From assembly GCA_027605045.1 (NCBI GenBank), contig JAQFWX010000003.1, positions 1,116,001 to 1,180,000 on the forward strand: 64,000 nucleotides of DNA, given 5' to 3'. Both the position numbers and the translations under genes were made by a program. The DNA is from Phallus indusiatus (taxonomy: Eukaryota > Basidiomycota > Agaricomycetes > Phallales > Phallaceae). Shown one piece after another: positions 12,513-26,000 of this stretch. Below the pieces are notes generated by a model. That model was not told where the DNA came from and ran no database searches. It saw only the letters and a program-made list of their open reading frames with translations. Positions within the stretch are counted from its first letter, which is position 1. Each line of letters begins with the position of its first letter.

Positions 12513-14401
12513 ATGCTCACCACGGTGCTACTCGTACTCCTCGTCATCGTCGTTCCCGTCGTCCTCGCCCAGTCATGGCTTCGCAAGTCTCCTTCCCAAC
12601 CCTCCGTTGCCATCGTTGTCCTCGGCGATTTTGGTCGTAGTCCACGCATGATGTATCATGCCCAGAGTTTCGTCGAGAACGGGTTCGACACTTTTGTCAT
12701 CGCGTACCAAGGTGCAGCATACACCTCACACGGCAGATCTTTTGCGCTCACTTTCACTTCCAGGCTCAGCTGTCATATCACCTTTGCGCAATAGTTCTCG
12801 TCTCCATCTCCTGTACCTCCCCGAACTACCAAAGTCTTTTTCCCCTTCGTCCTCCCGCCTTTTCGTCTTCTTTGCATTTTACAAAGTTCTATTCCAAATA
12901 TCCACGATTTTCTTCACGCTCCTCTTTCGTCTCAAGCATTCACCTAAATTCATCCTTCTGCAGGTGCTGTCTCTTTCTCCTTTATTTTGCTTTTCTCATC
13001 TCAAACCAAGTCTGGCAAGGAAATTAGAATCCCCCTAGCATTCCCACCTTGCCTATAGCTCAGGTAGTCTGCTGGCTTCGCGGATCAAAACTCATTATAG
13101 ATTGGCATAATCTTGGTTATTCTATTCTTGCTCTAAAACTCGGTTCCCGGAGCCCTCTTGTCTTGCTCGCAAAACGGCAAGTTTTATTTGTCCTGGAATA
13201 ATAAAAAAAGAACACAAGTGTCATCCCTTTCCCCTCATAGACTGGAAATGTATTTTGGTCGTGCGGCTCATGCACATCTCTTCGTTACTTCTGCCATGAG
13301 AGACCACCTCACTACTCAGTGGCACCTTCAGTTCAGCGTTTCTTCCTTTGATGCAAAGAGAAAACAATCTCACATTTCTTTTTTCAGGGGTCAAAAAATT
13401 CTCCTATATGACCGACCACCTTCTCAATTTCATCGTTGTTCTCTGTCAGAGATTCATCAGGTGAATTTTTTTTGCTCTTCTACGCTCTCCTTTCTGTTTT
13501 CTTGACCAGGATTCTCGATTTTTAGCTATTCACACAGCTAACAACGTCCATTCATCCTCCAGTTGACGCTATCTTCCCTTCGTATACCCTGCCCACCTCG
13601 ACGCCTTTCACCTCTTCCTCACCGACTTCGCATTCTCTTCGGCAGGATCGACCCGCGCTCATAGTCTCAAGCACCAGTTGGACAGATGACGAAGACTTTA
13701 GTGTTCTTCTCGCAGCCCTTCAGAAATACGAACAATCTGTTCGAAAACGCAACGATCTTCCTAACGCCCTCGTCATGATTACAGGTAAAGGACCATTAAA
13801 ATCATACTATATGGACAAGATTTTCAGCTTAGAGTCATCGGAGCAATGGCGGCACGTACGCTGTCGAAGTGTATGGCTGGAACCTGAACAATATCCACTC
13901 CTACTTGGTTCAGCTGACCTTGGTATATGTCTCCATGCGAGTTCCTCCTCTCTTGATCTTCCTATGAAAGTTGTAGACATGTTTGGCTGTCGCTTGCCGG
14001 TTCTCGCTCTTGACTTTGAATGGTACTATTTCCTCCCCTTATGGCACGCCAATCCCTATCTAACTTCCCTCATTTATATCCATCCCCACCAATATGCACA
14101 GTCTTCCGGAGCTAATTATTGACGGAAAAAATGGCCGCATTTTTCGAACCGCAGATGATTTAGCTAGTTTACTTATCGTAAGCTGTTACAAGTACCGCTC
14201 TCTATTTTATCTCTCTCACACAGCTTCAAGTCAACACTTTCAAATTTACCTAACTCTACCTCACTTCAAGCTATGCGCGCATTCCTCGACGGCACTATTG
14301 ATCCTTTGGAATGGGACTGGTGTTCTTGGACTGAGAATTGGAACCGTGTTTTACTCCCGGCGATAAACAACAGGGACCAATTTCAAGCGGAACACCTATA
14401 A
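12513..14401 (+). CDS. ALG1: Chitobiosyldiphosphodolichol beta-mannosyltransferase
   Basis: ER-membrane GT33 glycosyltransferase adding the first mannose to dolichol-PP-GlcNAc2 in N-glycan assembly. The N-terminal [19 protein letters not shown] is a membrane anchor, followed by [18 protein letters not shown]. Later exons give [40 protein letters not shown] (about 13090), [40 protein letters not shown] (about 13775), [42 protein letters not shown] and a C-terminus ending WNRVLLP...EHL. Two oddities: the frame changes near 12715-12740, where only a 25-nt GT..AG gap or a one-base insertion joins the halves, and one intron (13177-13240) has a GCAAGT donor. The gene is otherwise complete. It converges with SDO1 with 65 bp between stops. 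Confidence 0.93.
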
Positions 14402-14466
14402 TCAGTATGTTATGAAACGTACATCGCAATTTAATATAATACATGTTTGTATACACCCTGACGCAA

Positions 14467-15542
14467 TCACGATGATGCTGCAAAAGTGAGGGTTTCAATA
14501 TATCCTTTTCCTTTAATTTCTTTGTCAAGCAGATCGCCCAGAACGCGGAACTGGCCCGGGTCTATAAGTAAAACCTGAAAAAAAACCCCCCAAGACAATT
14601 TAACAAGGACGACCCAAGTCTACTGAAAGTTAGGACTGACTGTGACCCAATTCTGATCATCACAATCTTCACTCTCAACCTTGTCTGCGCCTTGAATAAT
14701 TTGTTCTCGCAACCGATCTCTTTCGCATGCAGGAGTGGTAATTCTGATTCTCATCCTAGCTCGTTGAATAGGAAGAGTTGAGGCCGTCTGGAGAAGCTTA
14801 ATGCAGTCCAGAACCTAAGATAGTTGACGTGATAGGTGTATCAATAATCATACGATGAGTAAAGTCAGTACCAAAACACGTACTTGACTTTTTGCGTTCT
14901 TACCCTGCCGAACGCTGAAGCCAGCTTCGTTCATCGCTTTCTCAATAATCCCAACTGAATAAGGTTTTTGTGTGGCGGGGTCCACGCATTTTTCAGCTAC
15001 CTGAGTGGCAATCTCGCGCCACAGACTGCTTAATTCGTAGGCTCGTTCTTTCTCCCCGACTTGCACTTCTCCTTTGGTCAATATCTAGAGACCGGGCTTA
15101 TGGTTAGTCAAGAAAGAACCGGACCCTAGCGAAAAGGAAAACAACAACCACCCAACCTCTTTAATAATTGTGTCCATATCTGTGGTATTGAAAGCTTTCT
15201 GTAAATCGCTTGGTTTTGCCACCTGTCCTTTGGAGACGTTGATGAACACGTTGTTTGTCTGGAGGACATCATCCAAGTCTGTCTCGACACCTTTGCGCCA
15301 CTCTTGAACTTTGTTCTTGTAGCAGGCAATCTTGGAAATGTATTAAACAAATAAGAAAACTGGACGATCCCTTACATAGTCATCAGAAGCTTACTTCAAA
15401 GCGTTTTCCACCTTTTTTTAACCGTACGACGGCGACGTTCGTGAGCCTTGAACGAAAGGAAACCACAATCAATGACAAGGTTAAGAATGAGCGTTTCTAA
15501 TTTTTGTTACTTTATCTGATTAGATGGTTGATTGATTTTCAT
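14467..15542 (-). CDS. SDO1: Ribosome maturation protein SBDS/Sdo1
   Basis: Acts with Efl1 to release eIF6/Tif6 from late cytoplasmic 60S subunits. The short first exon [11 protein letters not shown] (ATG 15542) splices to [17 protein letters not shown], then [88 protein letters not shown] and a C-terminal domain ending [10 protein letters not shown]. This is the full SBDS order (FYSH domain, helical domain, ferredoxin-like domain). The start is set by the conserved [13 protein letters not shown]; the first exon is missed unless an intron of about 50 bp is removed. The gene looks intact and is divergent from the Rab gene across 264 bp. Confidence 0.95.
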
Positions 15543-15806
15543 CGGGTCTAATGTATTGTTGCTGAGGAAGGAAAAGTAACGACGACGGGAGTCTCTGCCT
15601 ACTACTTTAGAGGCGTGTTGGGTTACGGCGCCACTGTCATCATTACCTAAGTGACGTCTCCCGAAACGCACAGCAGCAAGCGTCTACTAATTAACAGTGA
15701 TTGTTTCACGCCTCGTTCATTGTAGGTATCTTTCATTCAAAACGCAGGTTTATTTACAATACTCTTTATTTTATCTCTTTTCTAGTTGGTACCCAAATCA
15801 TCAATC

Positions 15807-16737
<931 letters not shown>

Positions 16738-16906
16738 TTTTACTTACAGTACATGCATGCTTTACTTGCATACCACTTACGTCGCTGTTGTGATTTCGCA
16801 AATTTGGGTGAAAACACAATTTGTAAAGCTATTTGAGACTTTAAATGATTATCATATATGTTGATACATACAACCTCGCACACTCTATTTTGTATCACGG
16901 TCCGCC

Positions 16907-19788
16907 TTAAGAAGTTGAAATTGCCCAATTGGAATTGCAACCCCACCAGCGTTTTATTCTCTCGCCGCCATTCTCTTCGTACTCCTGCTTAGATGTTGCA
17001 TATTGAAGTAATTCCTCTTGCTTATTATGTGCGAAGGATCGCATTCCTTTCCATGCGTCCAAGCAAACATCGTTTGCGAGTACGATCCGTAACGTAACTT
17101 CGGGGTCTAAGATCGGACGCAATGTGGCATGTAACCGAGGAACAAGACCAGGGATGACAGCCGGCGATCCGGTAACAAACACATTCTAGATAAACATCCT
17201 TAGCATCATACCGTGAAATCGCTGCGAAGTGCAACAAACTTGAACAAGTCTTTGCTTTTCTATTCCCGAAAAGCTATTCAGTACGTTTCCCAAAACTTCC
17301 CCAATTCCGGCAGTATCGACACCAGCCATATTCGGGTTGAACCATGGCTCGCACGCTCGCCACCTTTCAACATTGAGATGTAATCTGCATTGACCCGCAA
17401 CGTTGTTCTCGTTATAATGTGGTCTAAATGCTTCTAATAAGGGCGAACGTTGCGTTGATAAAGAAGAATAGGTATCTGCAGAGGTGAATGAAGGATCAAA
17501 CTCCAATAGCTTTTCCTCCAAGCTTTGCAATTGCGCAATATCATCTTCTTCATCTGAAGAGGGTATACCAAGATTCTTAATGCACGATCAATGCTCGGAG
17601 AAAATATCCTTTAAATCCTCACTTACTAGTTTGCGATATACGGCCCAGTCATCATCGTTAGCCCCAAAGTTATCGTCTGCATACTTAAGTAGATAATTAT
17701 TTGATACGTAAATTCAACTAGTACCCACCACCATGTCCTTTGCGACGTTTTTTTGTGAGAGGCGTTTCGCTAGCTAAACTCGTGATTGTTTTCATTCGAG
17801 CTTGGGAGGTGGCACTTTTCCGGTCGCTTAAAGCGGCCTTCCGACGTTTTCGCTCTTTCATTTTTTCTATAGTTACCTACTGGAGCTGGTGAAAATCAAG
17901 GCCAAGACGAAATCCGATGACGCATACCCGATGTTCTTGCCTTACACGGCCGATCCAACTGTCGAGGTCTTTTTCTCTTGCTTGTTGTTCGCGGCGAGCT
18001 TCGTCTTGTCTTTGCAACCTTTCCCGTTCTTTCTCTTTCTGAACTCGCTGGCGAGCTTCGAAACTTGCCTTCACTAATTTCTGGCGGCGTTTCTCCTTCA
18101 GGCCTTCTTCATCAAGCTAAAGGCACAAAGATAAGACACACTAACAACTCTTTGGCAGACTGGTATTACCTCTTCATCAAGAATATCGACCAAAGGAAAC
18201 GAGGGCTCTTCCTAACATAAATATATAAGAATTGATACACGAACGCGACAGAGGTATTCCTTGCCGGTATAGACTCGTCCCCTTCGATTTCTTTCTTTTT
18301 TGTCTTTTTAATTTTAAATTCCAGCCTTTTGATAGCCTCTTCGAATGACTCTTCGCTATCAAACCCTTCATCTTCCAATCGGACCTTAGTGACGCGAAAA
18401 GTTTGAAAATAAAGCCTCTTGATCTCATTCAAGACATACCAGCCATTCAGCCTTTTTAATAGCTAATTTCTCTTTTTTCAACATGAGGAGGTTCTCAAGG
18501 TCGTGAGAGTTTTGCATGAGCTGTAATAATTAATAGTCTTAACACCAAACCGTCTCCGAATGACACTTACTTTTTCTGTTCGTTGCTTTGCTGCTATTTC
18601 CTGCAGTCTTTTGCCTTGTTCTTTCCGACGCTCAGCTGTACGTGCCAACTCTTCCTCGGTTTTTTCAGCATCAGACTGGATGGAAAGACAAAATTAAAAA
18701 TAGGACACAGCGCTTGATAAAAGGACGTACGGGGTTAATATATGGGAATTGAATTATACGATCATGCACACGCATCTGAGCAGGATCACGCAACACGCGC
18801 AGCAGGGATGTGTAATCGGGATGAATTTGGCACACATTCTGAAATATCCACTGATTCATATGTCAGCGTTTTTCGCTTTTCGAGAGAATTAACACTAAAC
18901 AAACACACCGAAGCATGCCCGAGAGTGACACGGGCCGGGAAGTTTGGATATTTAAGATGAATGAGTCTTTGTAGGTATTCATAAGATTGTGACGTAGACC
19001 ATGGAACTCTATGGTGAAATTAGTTCGTCGAAATAATTGTGAAGGAGAACACTGATTATGATACCGTTTTGAGCGGCTCATGATACCTTTACCATGGAGA
19101 ATAGGGATCACTGAAGTTGAAGCTGTATTCAGCGAGATCACAAGCCCGTCTGCCGTATGAGACTCGGAAGGTTGGGGCTGGTTGTTTTGGTAAAAGGACA
19201 TAAGGGAGTCGACGCAATAAGTTAAATAAGGGGCGGAGTACAATTCAAATATCAGCTCCGAAGTCACTATAAATGAAGTAGATGAGCAATCTACACGTCT
19301 GATAATGAGAAACTTACACGCGCGAGAATGAGAGGGGGTCGCGAGTCGTTCAGACAGGAGAATTGGGTGGGCAACAGCGTCCACATCGATGCCCAAATCA
19401 ATGAAAACGTAATCAAGAGCAGATTCCTGACGACACACCGTTCATCTCTCGCTTCTACGCATAATCTGTTTTCACTTACTAACGCGTCGAAGTTCAATAA
19501 AACATCGCCTTCCCAAGGGGTTTTTGTTTGGGCTTTCGCGCCTCCTTCTAGCTCCACTGAATTCCCGAACAATAGGAGGGGTTTGTTAGATTTCCGTTCT
19601 TTGTATTTGGCGATGATATTAGGCTGACAACGAGGTACACTAGAGGAGGCAAACCCGTATCTCATTGTGGTAGCTCCATTATCAATCACTATCGGAATGT
19701 CTGTTCCACGAAAATCCTCATACGATGTTGATTCAAAACTCGAATGAGAGACTATGACGTTGGGAATATTTAGGATGTTTTCTGACAT
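16907..19788 (-). CDS. ARP5: Actin-related protein 5, INO80 complex subunit
   Basis: Nuclear actin-related protein of the INO80 nucleosome remodeller. MSENILNIPNV leads to the actin fold: IPIVIDNGATTMRYGFAS, RCQPNIIAKYKERKSN and WEGDVLLNFDAL, then SALDYVFIDLGID, HPILLSERLATP, ELIFELYSAPY and YCVDSLMSFY. A long charged coiled-coil insertion (about 17870-18660; for example RQRVQKEKERERLQRQDEAR and FEEAIKRLEFKIKKTKKKE) is a known ARP5 trait. The C-terminus has NMAGVDTAGIGEVL, FVTGSPAVIPGLVPRLHATL, LDAWKGMRSFA and YEENGGERIKRWW, the ARP5 signature. ATG 19788 is chosen over an upstream in-frame ATG (19851) because IPIVIDNG then sits at the usual distance. The gene has about ten introns and looks intact. 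Confidence 0.95.
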
Positions 19789-20175
19789 TTTTGAGACACA
19801 GCAACCACTGGCAGGAGAAAGAATGGCGTCTCTTTGATGCCGGCACGGCATCGATGTTCGATATAACGCTCTCTGCCTCGAACTTATCGCACAGAGATAT
19901 TCCGTGCTTTATAGGGCATTTATTTCTCGAGCCTCTTTGCACCTTGCATTCCTAATCCTTGACTGCGATTTCAGGACGAATATGAAACCTCGTCTGTCTG
20001 AGCAAAATTGAATGAGAGAACGTTATATCAAAAATTAAATAAGACTAAAAACGTCGATCACTTGAGACAAATCCTCAGGCGGTTTCTCACTGTAGCCGAC
20101 CAGAAAAGCCGAGTTTTCTTTCTATCAGTAGACCCGACGGTGGTGGTAGGAACAATATATAGCTATGTAAGTATA
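19789..20175. other. Intergenic region between ABC transporter 3' end and ARP5 start
   Basis: About 390 bp with only short unsupported ORFs and no repeat. It must hold the ABC gene 3' end and the ARP5 promoter. Confidence 0.55.
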
Positions 20176-22918
20176 TTATTCGGTTGCCTCAGCCGTGAAT
20201 TGCGATGCTTGTATATTGTACAATTCAGCATAACCCTGTCCTTGTCTCATCAGCTCAGTATGTGTTCCATTTTCAATGACACGCGAGTTTGACATATATC
20301 TAAAAAGGAATATGGCTCGAGAAAAAATTAGCGTGAATGAGAGTGTTTGCTCACAATATCTAAAAAAAGGACTTGTGAGGCTCAAATGTCTGTAAGTTTG
20401 ATAGAGGACTAACCAGATCAGCAGTCCTGGTCAAATTGCCAAATCGGTGGGATGAGAATATCATAGTCTTGTTCCCACGTAGTTTCCGTAAACGTTCAAA
20501 TAAGTCTACAAGCTAATTTAGCTAGCAAGTCATACCGAAATCATATCTTTAAACTCACCATACTCTGCTCGAGGATCCAGCGAGGCGCTTATCGTTACAT
20601 TCAACATTAATTTAGTGCATCGAGTTTAATACAAATTTCCGTTACCTGGGCTCATCGAATAATAATAGCCCAACTTCAAGGTCGTCGTCGATGGATCTCA
20701 TGAAGGTACGTGATCTGTCGAAAAAAAAATACCTAATTAATACACTGAAAACAAATGGGGCTTATGACTTACAAGGCGATTTTTTGCATTTGGCCACCAG
20801 AAAGCTCCATTGGCCGGGACTTGCCAATTTTGTTCTTGACGCTTTTAATATCCACCAGGCGACCGAATGATGACTTGGTTTCTTCATTAGTCATTCCTGA
20901 AGAGTAATCTCTAACAGGTTTGACAAGAAACGTGTCAAAACCTTCTGGTAGAGCCTCGATCATATCAAATGCCCCGCCAAGACTGGCCGCTTGGTATATT
21001 TTTTCCATATCATGAGCACTCTGAGGACAGCCCATGCTTATGTTTTCCCTGATCTACAATAAAGCTGATTAGATGAAAGGGGAGATATATGATTTGAAAG
21101 CACAAGGACTCACGGATAAGGGGAAATGCGTATAATCTTGGAACAAGACAGAAACACGGTTTCGCAAATCATTCAATCGCAGAGAACGAATATCATGGCC
21201 GTCAATCAAAATCGTGCCATCAGTTGGGTCATATAGTCTGGTCAGCAACTTGAGAATGGTGCTTTTTCCTGATTAAACCAGTAACCAGTGAGTACATTAA
21301 AGTACACACATCAGACTGATGACTATTTACCTGATCCGTTAAAGCCGACGATGACGCATAATTGACCTGCTTCGATTTTGAAAGATACGTTTTGAATGGC
21401 GAAACTGGCCGCTCCTGGATAAATAAAGGAGACATTTCTAGAAAGGACTTATTATGGAACCTCAATATGATAAATAGAAATTTCTCACATGAACTCGACG
21501 GATATCCCAATGTCTAACCGTGACTTGCTTTCTGGGTACGGTTTTGTACCATCTTTGAGTTCATTGGGTATACTAATTAGTTGATGAAGACGACGAACGG
21601 AGATAAAGGCATCTGATATAGTCAAAAATTGAGACATGAATGAGAATAACGGCCCAGAGAAGGAATCGACAGCTTGGCGAATCAACGTCAACGAGGCCAG
21701 AGAGACAGGAATAGATTGCGGAGACTTTACAGCCCTGAGAGTGAATACTAACTAATAACTAAGTCAGATATGTGAATAGACGGTCGTTTATTTTTTTACC
21801 GTAGGCAATTCATTGAGTGGATTGCTTAAGAACGATAACATAGAGAAGACGTCTCGACGTTGCTGAAGCTCGTTTCGAGCCTCAAAAAAACTGAGGTCCG
21901 CATCATTACCAAGGTATTGTTGGGTAGAATAAAATTCTATAAGTCAACGTCAAAAGCAATAGCCTGGGATTCCAAAACCTCTGACCTGATAAGATATAAT
22001 CTTGCAAGTTACCAGCAATCAGTTCCTTACGATATTTTTCATCATTTGCTAGCAGTTTAAACCCTTGAAGACGAATATAATTTATATCACGGCAAGTCGC
22101 TGCCCATACTATATGAAATCAGTGAAAGAATCTTGAGGGGGCAGTGAGTTGCTAGTAATACCTCCACCTCTGAAGCCGCTAGATCGACGAAGCCATGTAA
22201 TTACCGGAGCGACAAAGCTAAGGCATGCGAGTAAAATTCCATCAGGCTGCGAGCGTAAGGCAGAAATAAGTACCGCTAGTTGAGACATTATTTGCACAAT
22301 AGCTGAGATAATGGTTATCATCATCTTGATACCTGACCAAGCCGAAGAAGTTTGGTTAGATGTTACGGATTCCAATTGGCCTTGAACTAAGGGATCGTCG
22401 AACGTGGGAACATCCAGACGAACATGTGCAAGCAGTATATGTCTCGAGTAATGTGCGCGCATTTTCGATGAGATGCGAATTGAGGACCAGTCTTGACTTG
22501 CATGACATAAGCGGGCCAAAGTCGCACATCCTATGCGGTAGAATAGTATTTGAGACAGCAGGGCTCGATCGACAGTTCTAGCTTCAATGGATTTTTCAAC
22601 GACTTTAAGAAGTTGACTCGAATAATATAGATTGACCGCCGGTATGAGGGAACCCAAAATCGAGGATAATAAGTGGAGAAATAGCAAAGGAGATGAGAGA
22701 TAAATCAGGGTCTTCAGAGATTTCCAGACATATGGAACAGAGATAATGAATTCGTCCAACCTCCGCATAAAAGCGGTAGAGGAGAAACTGTATCTCTTGC
22801 GAGGTCGCATGTCTTCATAAAAATCCCAAACGCCTATTTTTGTGTGTCTGATATATTTTGCATCATCAAGGGGTTTTGAATCTTTCTTAATCTCTTTGTG
22901 AGTCCAGAAAGAGCGCAT
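20176..22918 (-). CDS. ABC transporter, half-size TMD-NBD, exporter type
   Basis: Single transmembrane domain plus one ATPase domain, so it would work as a dimer; substrate and membrane are unknown. After MRSFWTHKEIKKDSK the protein has long hydrophobic helices (SLKTLIYLSSPLLFLHLLSS, about 22640-22715, and later IIVIM/VLISAL-type stretches to about 22200). The ATPase half shows FNGSGKST (Walker A, split by an intron at about 21265-21340), LFQDYTHFPLSIRENI (Q-loop), LSGGQMQKIAL (signature, about 20790), GLLLFDEPSASLDP (Walker B, split by an intron near 20640) and IFSSHRF (H-loop, about 20455). It ends ASQFTAEATE. ATG 22918 is the first ATG of the first exon. All catalytic motifs are present, so it is probably active. 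It is divergent from CAND1 across 134 bp. Confidence 0.9.
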
Positions 22919-23052
22919 AATCGCGCTCAATTATGATATGGGAGACGGACGAAAGTGACGTCTGAAGAAATACGCTTACATAATTCTGAATTACATAAAC
23001 ACTTGAATTGGAGCGAGTTCTTGAGCATCTTACCGTCTCTTTATACGCCAGT

Positions 23053-26000
23053 ATGAGCAAGATGTATATAATGCATAATCTGATGGAAAAGGTAATTCTT
23101 CAACTCATTTCCAATTGAACTATATCATTTATTACATTTATTTAGATGACATCTCTCGATCAAGACTTTAGGAGAGTGCTACCGAATCAGTCGTCCATTC
23201 CTCCAATTACTTACCGGCTTCTACAGGTACATGGCTCTGAGTGATCTAATGTCACAAATCAAATCGGATTCCACCAGTTTGACCGGCGATGAACAAACAG
23301 AAAAGAAGGTTCTGCAAAACGTTTTAAATTTAGTTGAAGACAAGATCTCTGAAGTCAAGAATCAAGCTGTAAAATGGTGTGCTGACAATTACCCTTAATT
23401 TCTGTCTAATAAAAGCGTACTTTTCAAGTCTTGGTCAATTGATCAAGGTGGTTCGAGAGGCTCAGATGGATTACATTGTCGATACTTTGATTAATTATTC
23501 GGGGAGTCGCGATGAGGAATTACGCGATATAGCTGGATTGGGTAACATGTTTCAAAACATTCACCTTCAAATTAACACAATTTTTCGTAGCTTTGAAGAC
23601 AGTCACTTCGGAGATCCCTCACGATAGCGCTCTCGCGGCCAAGGCGTGTGCCCGTCTTTCACCCAAGCTGCTGGCACAACTTCAAGAGGTACTGTCCCCT
23701 GATTGTGTATGTTTGAAATCTCATCACAGATCTTCTAGCCATCCACACCTCCAGAAACGCTTATAGAGGCTTTATCGATTTTGTCTGTTCTCGTCACACG
23801 ATTTCCTGCCCATATGGCGACCATAAGCCTCACTCCCAGTCCTGTCGAAGTCTTTATACCACTGATGGAGCAAAATCGCTCTGCTGTCCGTAAAAAAGCT
23901 ATCATTACTCTAGGTGACTCCGACTCTTCCCATCTTGTTACTTCTACATTATCGAACTCTCTGCAGCTCAATTCCTACCCAGCGCCTCACATGATGTTGT
24001 AAACTCCCTTCTACGGAATAACATTATCACTTCCCTTAATGGCCCCTCTGCTACAGTTATGCAAAAAAGCTCTATTTTGCTGGTTGCAGCCATCGCCCGT
24101 ACCTCACCTCAATTAATTACCCCTGTACTAAGCGATTTGCTGCCAGGAATATTGAAGGCTACTTCACGAGAGGATGAGGAGGAAAAGGAAACCAGTGTTC
24201 AGGTGGGTGATTCTCCATATCTTTTTGACCCACGTATCTTACAGTATTTACGTGAAGGCGTTGGAGGCTATTGTCTTGCGATGTCCCTCTGAGATTTCAT
24301 TATTTCTGACGCCAATGATCTCGGTCGGTATAGCCCTGATTAAATATGATCCTGTAAGTTTTGAATGTTTTTCAACTGCTCATCATATCCATAATTTCAC
24401 CAGAATTATGCCGGGGATGAAGACGAGGAAGACGCGGAAATGGACGATACCGACGAGGGTAATGAATTTGATGCTGGTGATGAGTAAGTTGTACACCTCG
24501 TGTATACTCCAGTTAGTCATTACAACGTAGATATTCGGACGACGAAGACACCTCATATCGTATCCGAAGATCAGCAGCCAAACTCCTGGCATCCATTATA
24601 AGCACACGACCGGAACTACTTGGCACTCTCTATAAATCTGTGTCTCCCGTGCTTATATCACGCTTTAGTGATAGAGAAGAAAACGTTAGGTCTGAAATTT
24701 GGGCAACTTATTCCGTTTTAATTACACAGACCGGAGTCTATGGGGGTCAAGCAAAAGACGTGGACAGTTCACCCTTAGTTGGAAAAAGGAAAAGGGAGGA
24801 AGAAGGCGGAATGGACATTGAAGAAACCCCGTATCTTCTTCTGAGAAGTCAAGTTCCCACATTAGCCAGGAAATTATTGAAGCAACTTCAAAGTTCTAAA
24901 GCTTCACCTGCCACTCTCCAAGCAGGATACAAACTACTACTTGAATTGTTAACGGTCCTTCCTGGATGCTTAGTGAATCAAGTCGCTGCTTTGATTGCTA
25001 CTTCTCGTTCTGTCTTATCACAATCGCCGACCACCGGAACTTCAGCGCTACATGTCAGTGTGCTGTTGTTTTTAGCTTTATTTTTTGCCACCCATTCAGC
25101 GAGCTCTTTTGCGCCATCCTTGCCGTCTATCATGCCAATTCTCATTTCCTCTATACAAGAGAAACATCCACGTATAGTCGCTGAAGGCTTCCGGGTATTT
25201 TCAGCCTTACTAGCAGCTCTGCGGCCTGAGATTCAGGAAAATTGGATTGAGGACCTTTATACAGAAGCTGTTAGAAGGTTACGAATCAATGATACTGACA
25301 GTGAAGTTCGAGATTGCGCTGGGGATGTTATAGCAGATTTTTGGGTTTTCGCGCCTAAATTCATCGAAACAAAAGGGGGAGAGGAATGGCAAGTGCTTTT
25401 ACGCTCAAGCAGTAGAACAGATAGACCCGTGAAGATTGTTCAAAAGGTCGCTTTGCATGCTGCAATGGACGATCAGTGGATAGGCGATTCTATAGAGTGG
25501 ATACTCAATCTTCTCAGGAAGCAGGGTCGGGCTGGAAAAGTGGATGCTTTTACAACGCTTAATATTTTAATTAGCAAGTAAGTTTTTTTCAGAAAGCCTA
25601 GTGCTGAGCTAGATACATTTAACGGATTTTACAGATATCAGAGTGGTATCCCCAACCATCTCGCGTCCCATCTAATCCCTCAATTGGTACCATATGTTAC
25701 CACCTCAGATATCGCATTGTTATCTCATGCATTGCTTACACTCACTCTGTTGCTACAACTCTCTCCTGAGACTTCGTTTCCTGTGATAGAGGCATCGGTG
25801 CTCAAAGATATTTACCCTCTAGCCCACTCACCTCTTGTTTCCGGAAGTTCTCTGGACTCTCTCCTTGGCTTTTTTGGTGCCCTTGTGAAAGCAGATGGGC
25901 AGATTGCGTCTCATATCGTCCCTGGATTGGTTATATCCCTAAATAACGCAAAACCTGCTGACTCTCTCCCGACAAATGTTGCCAAGGTCGTTAGTCAGGT

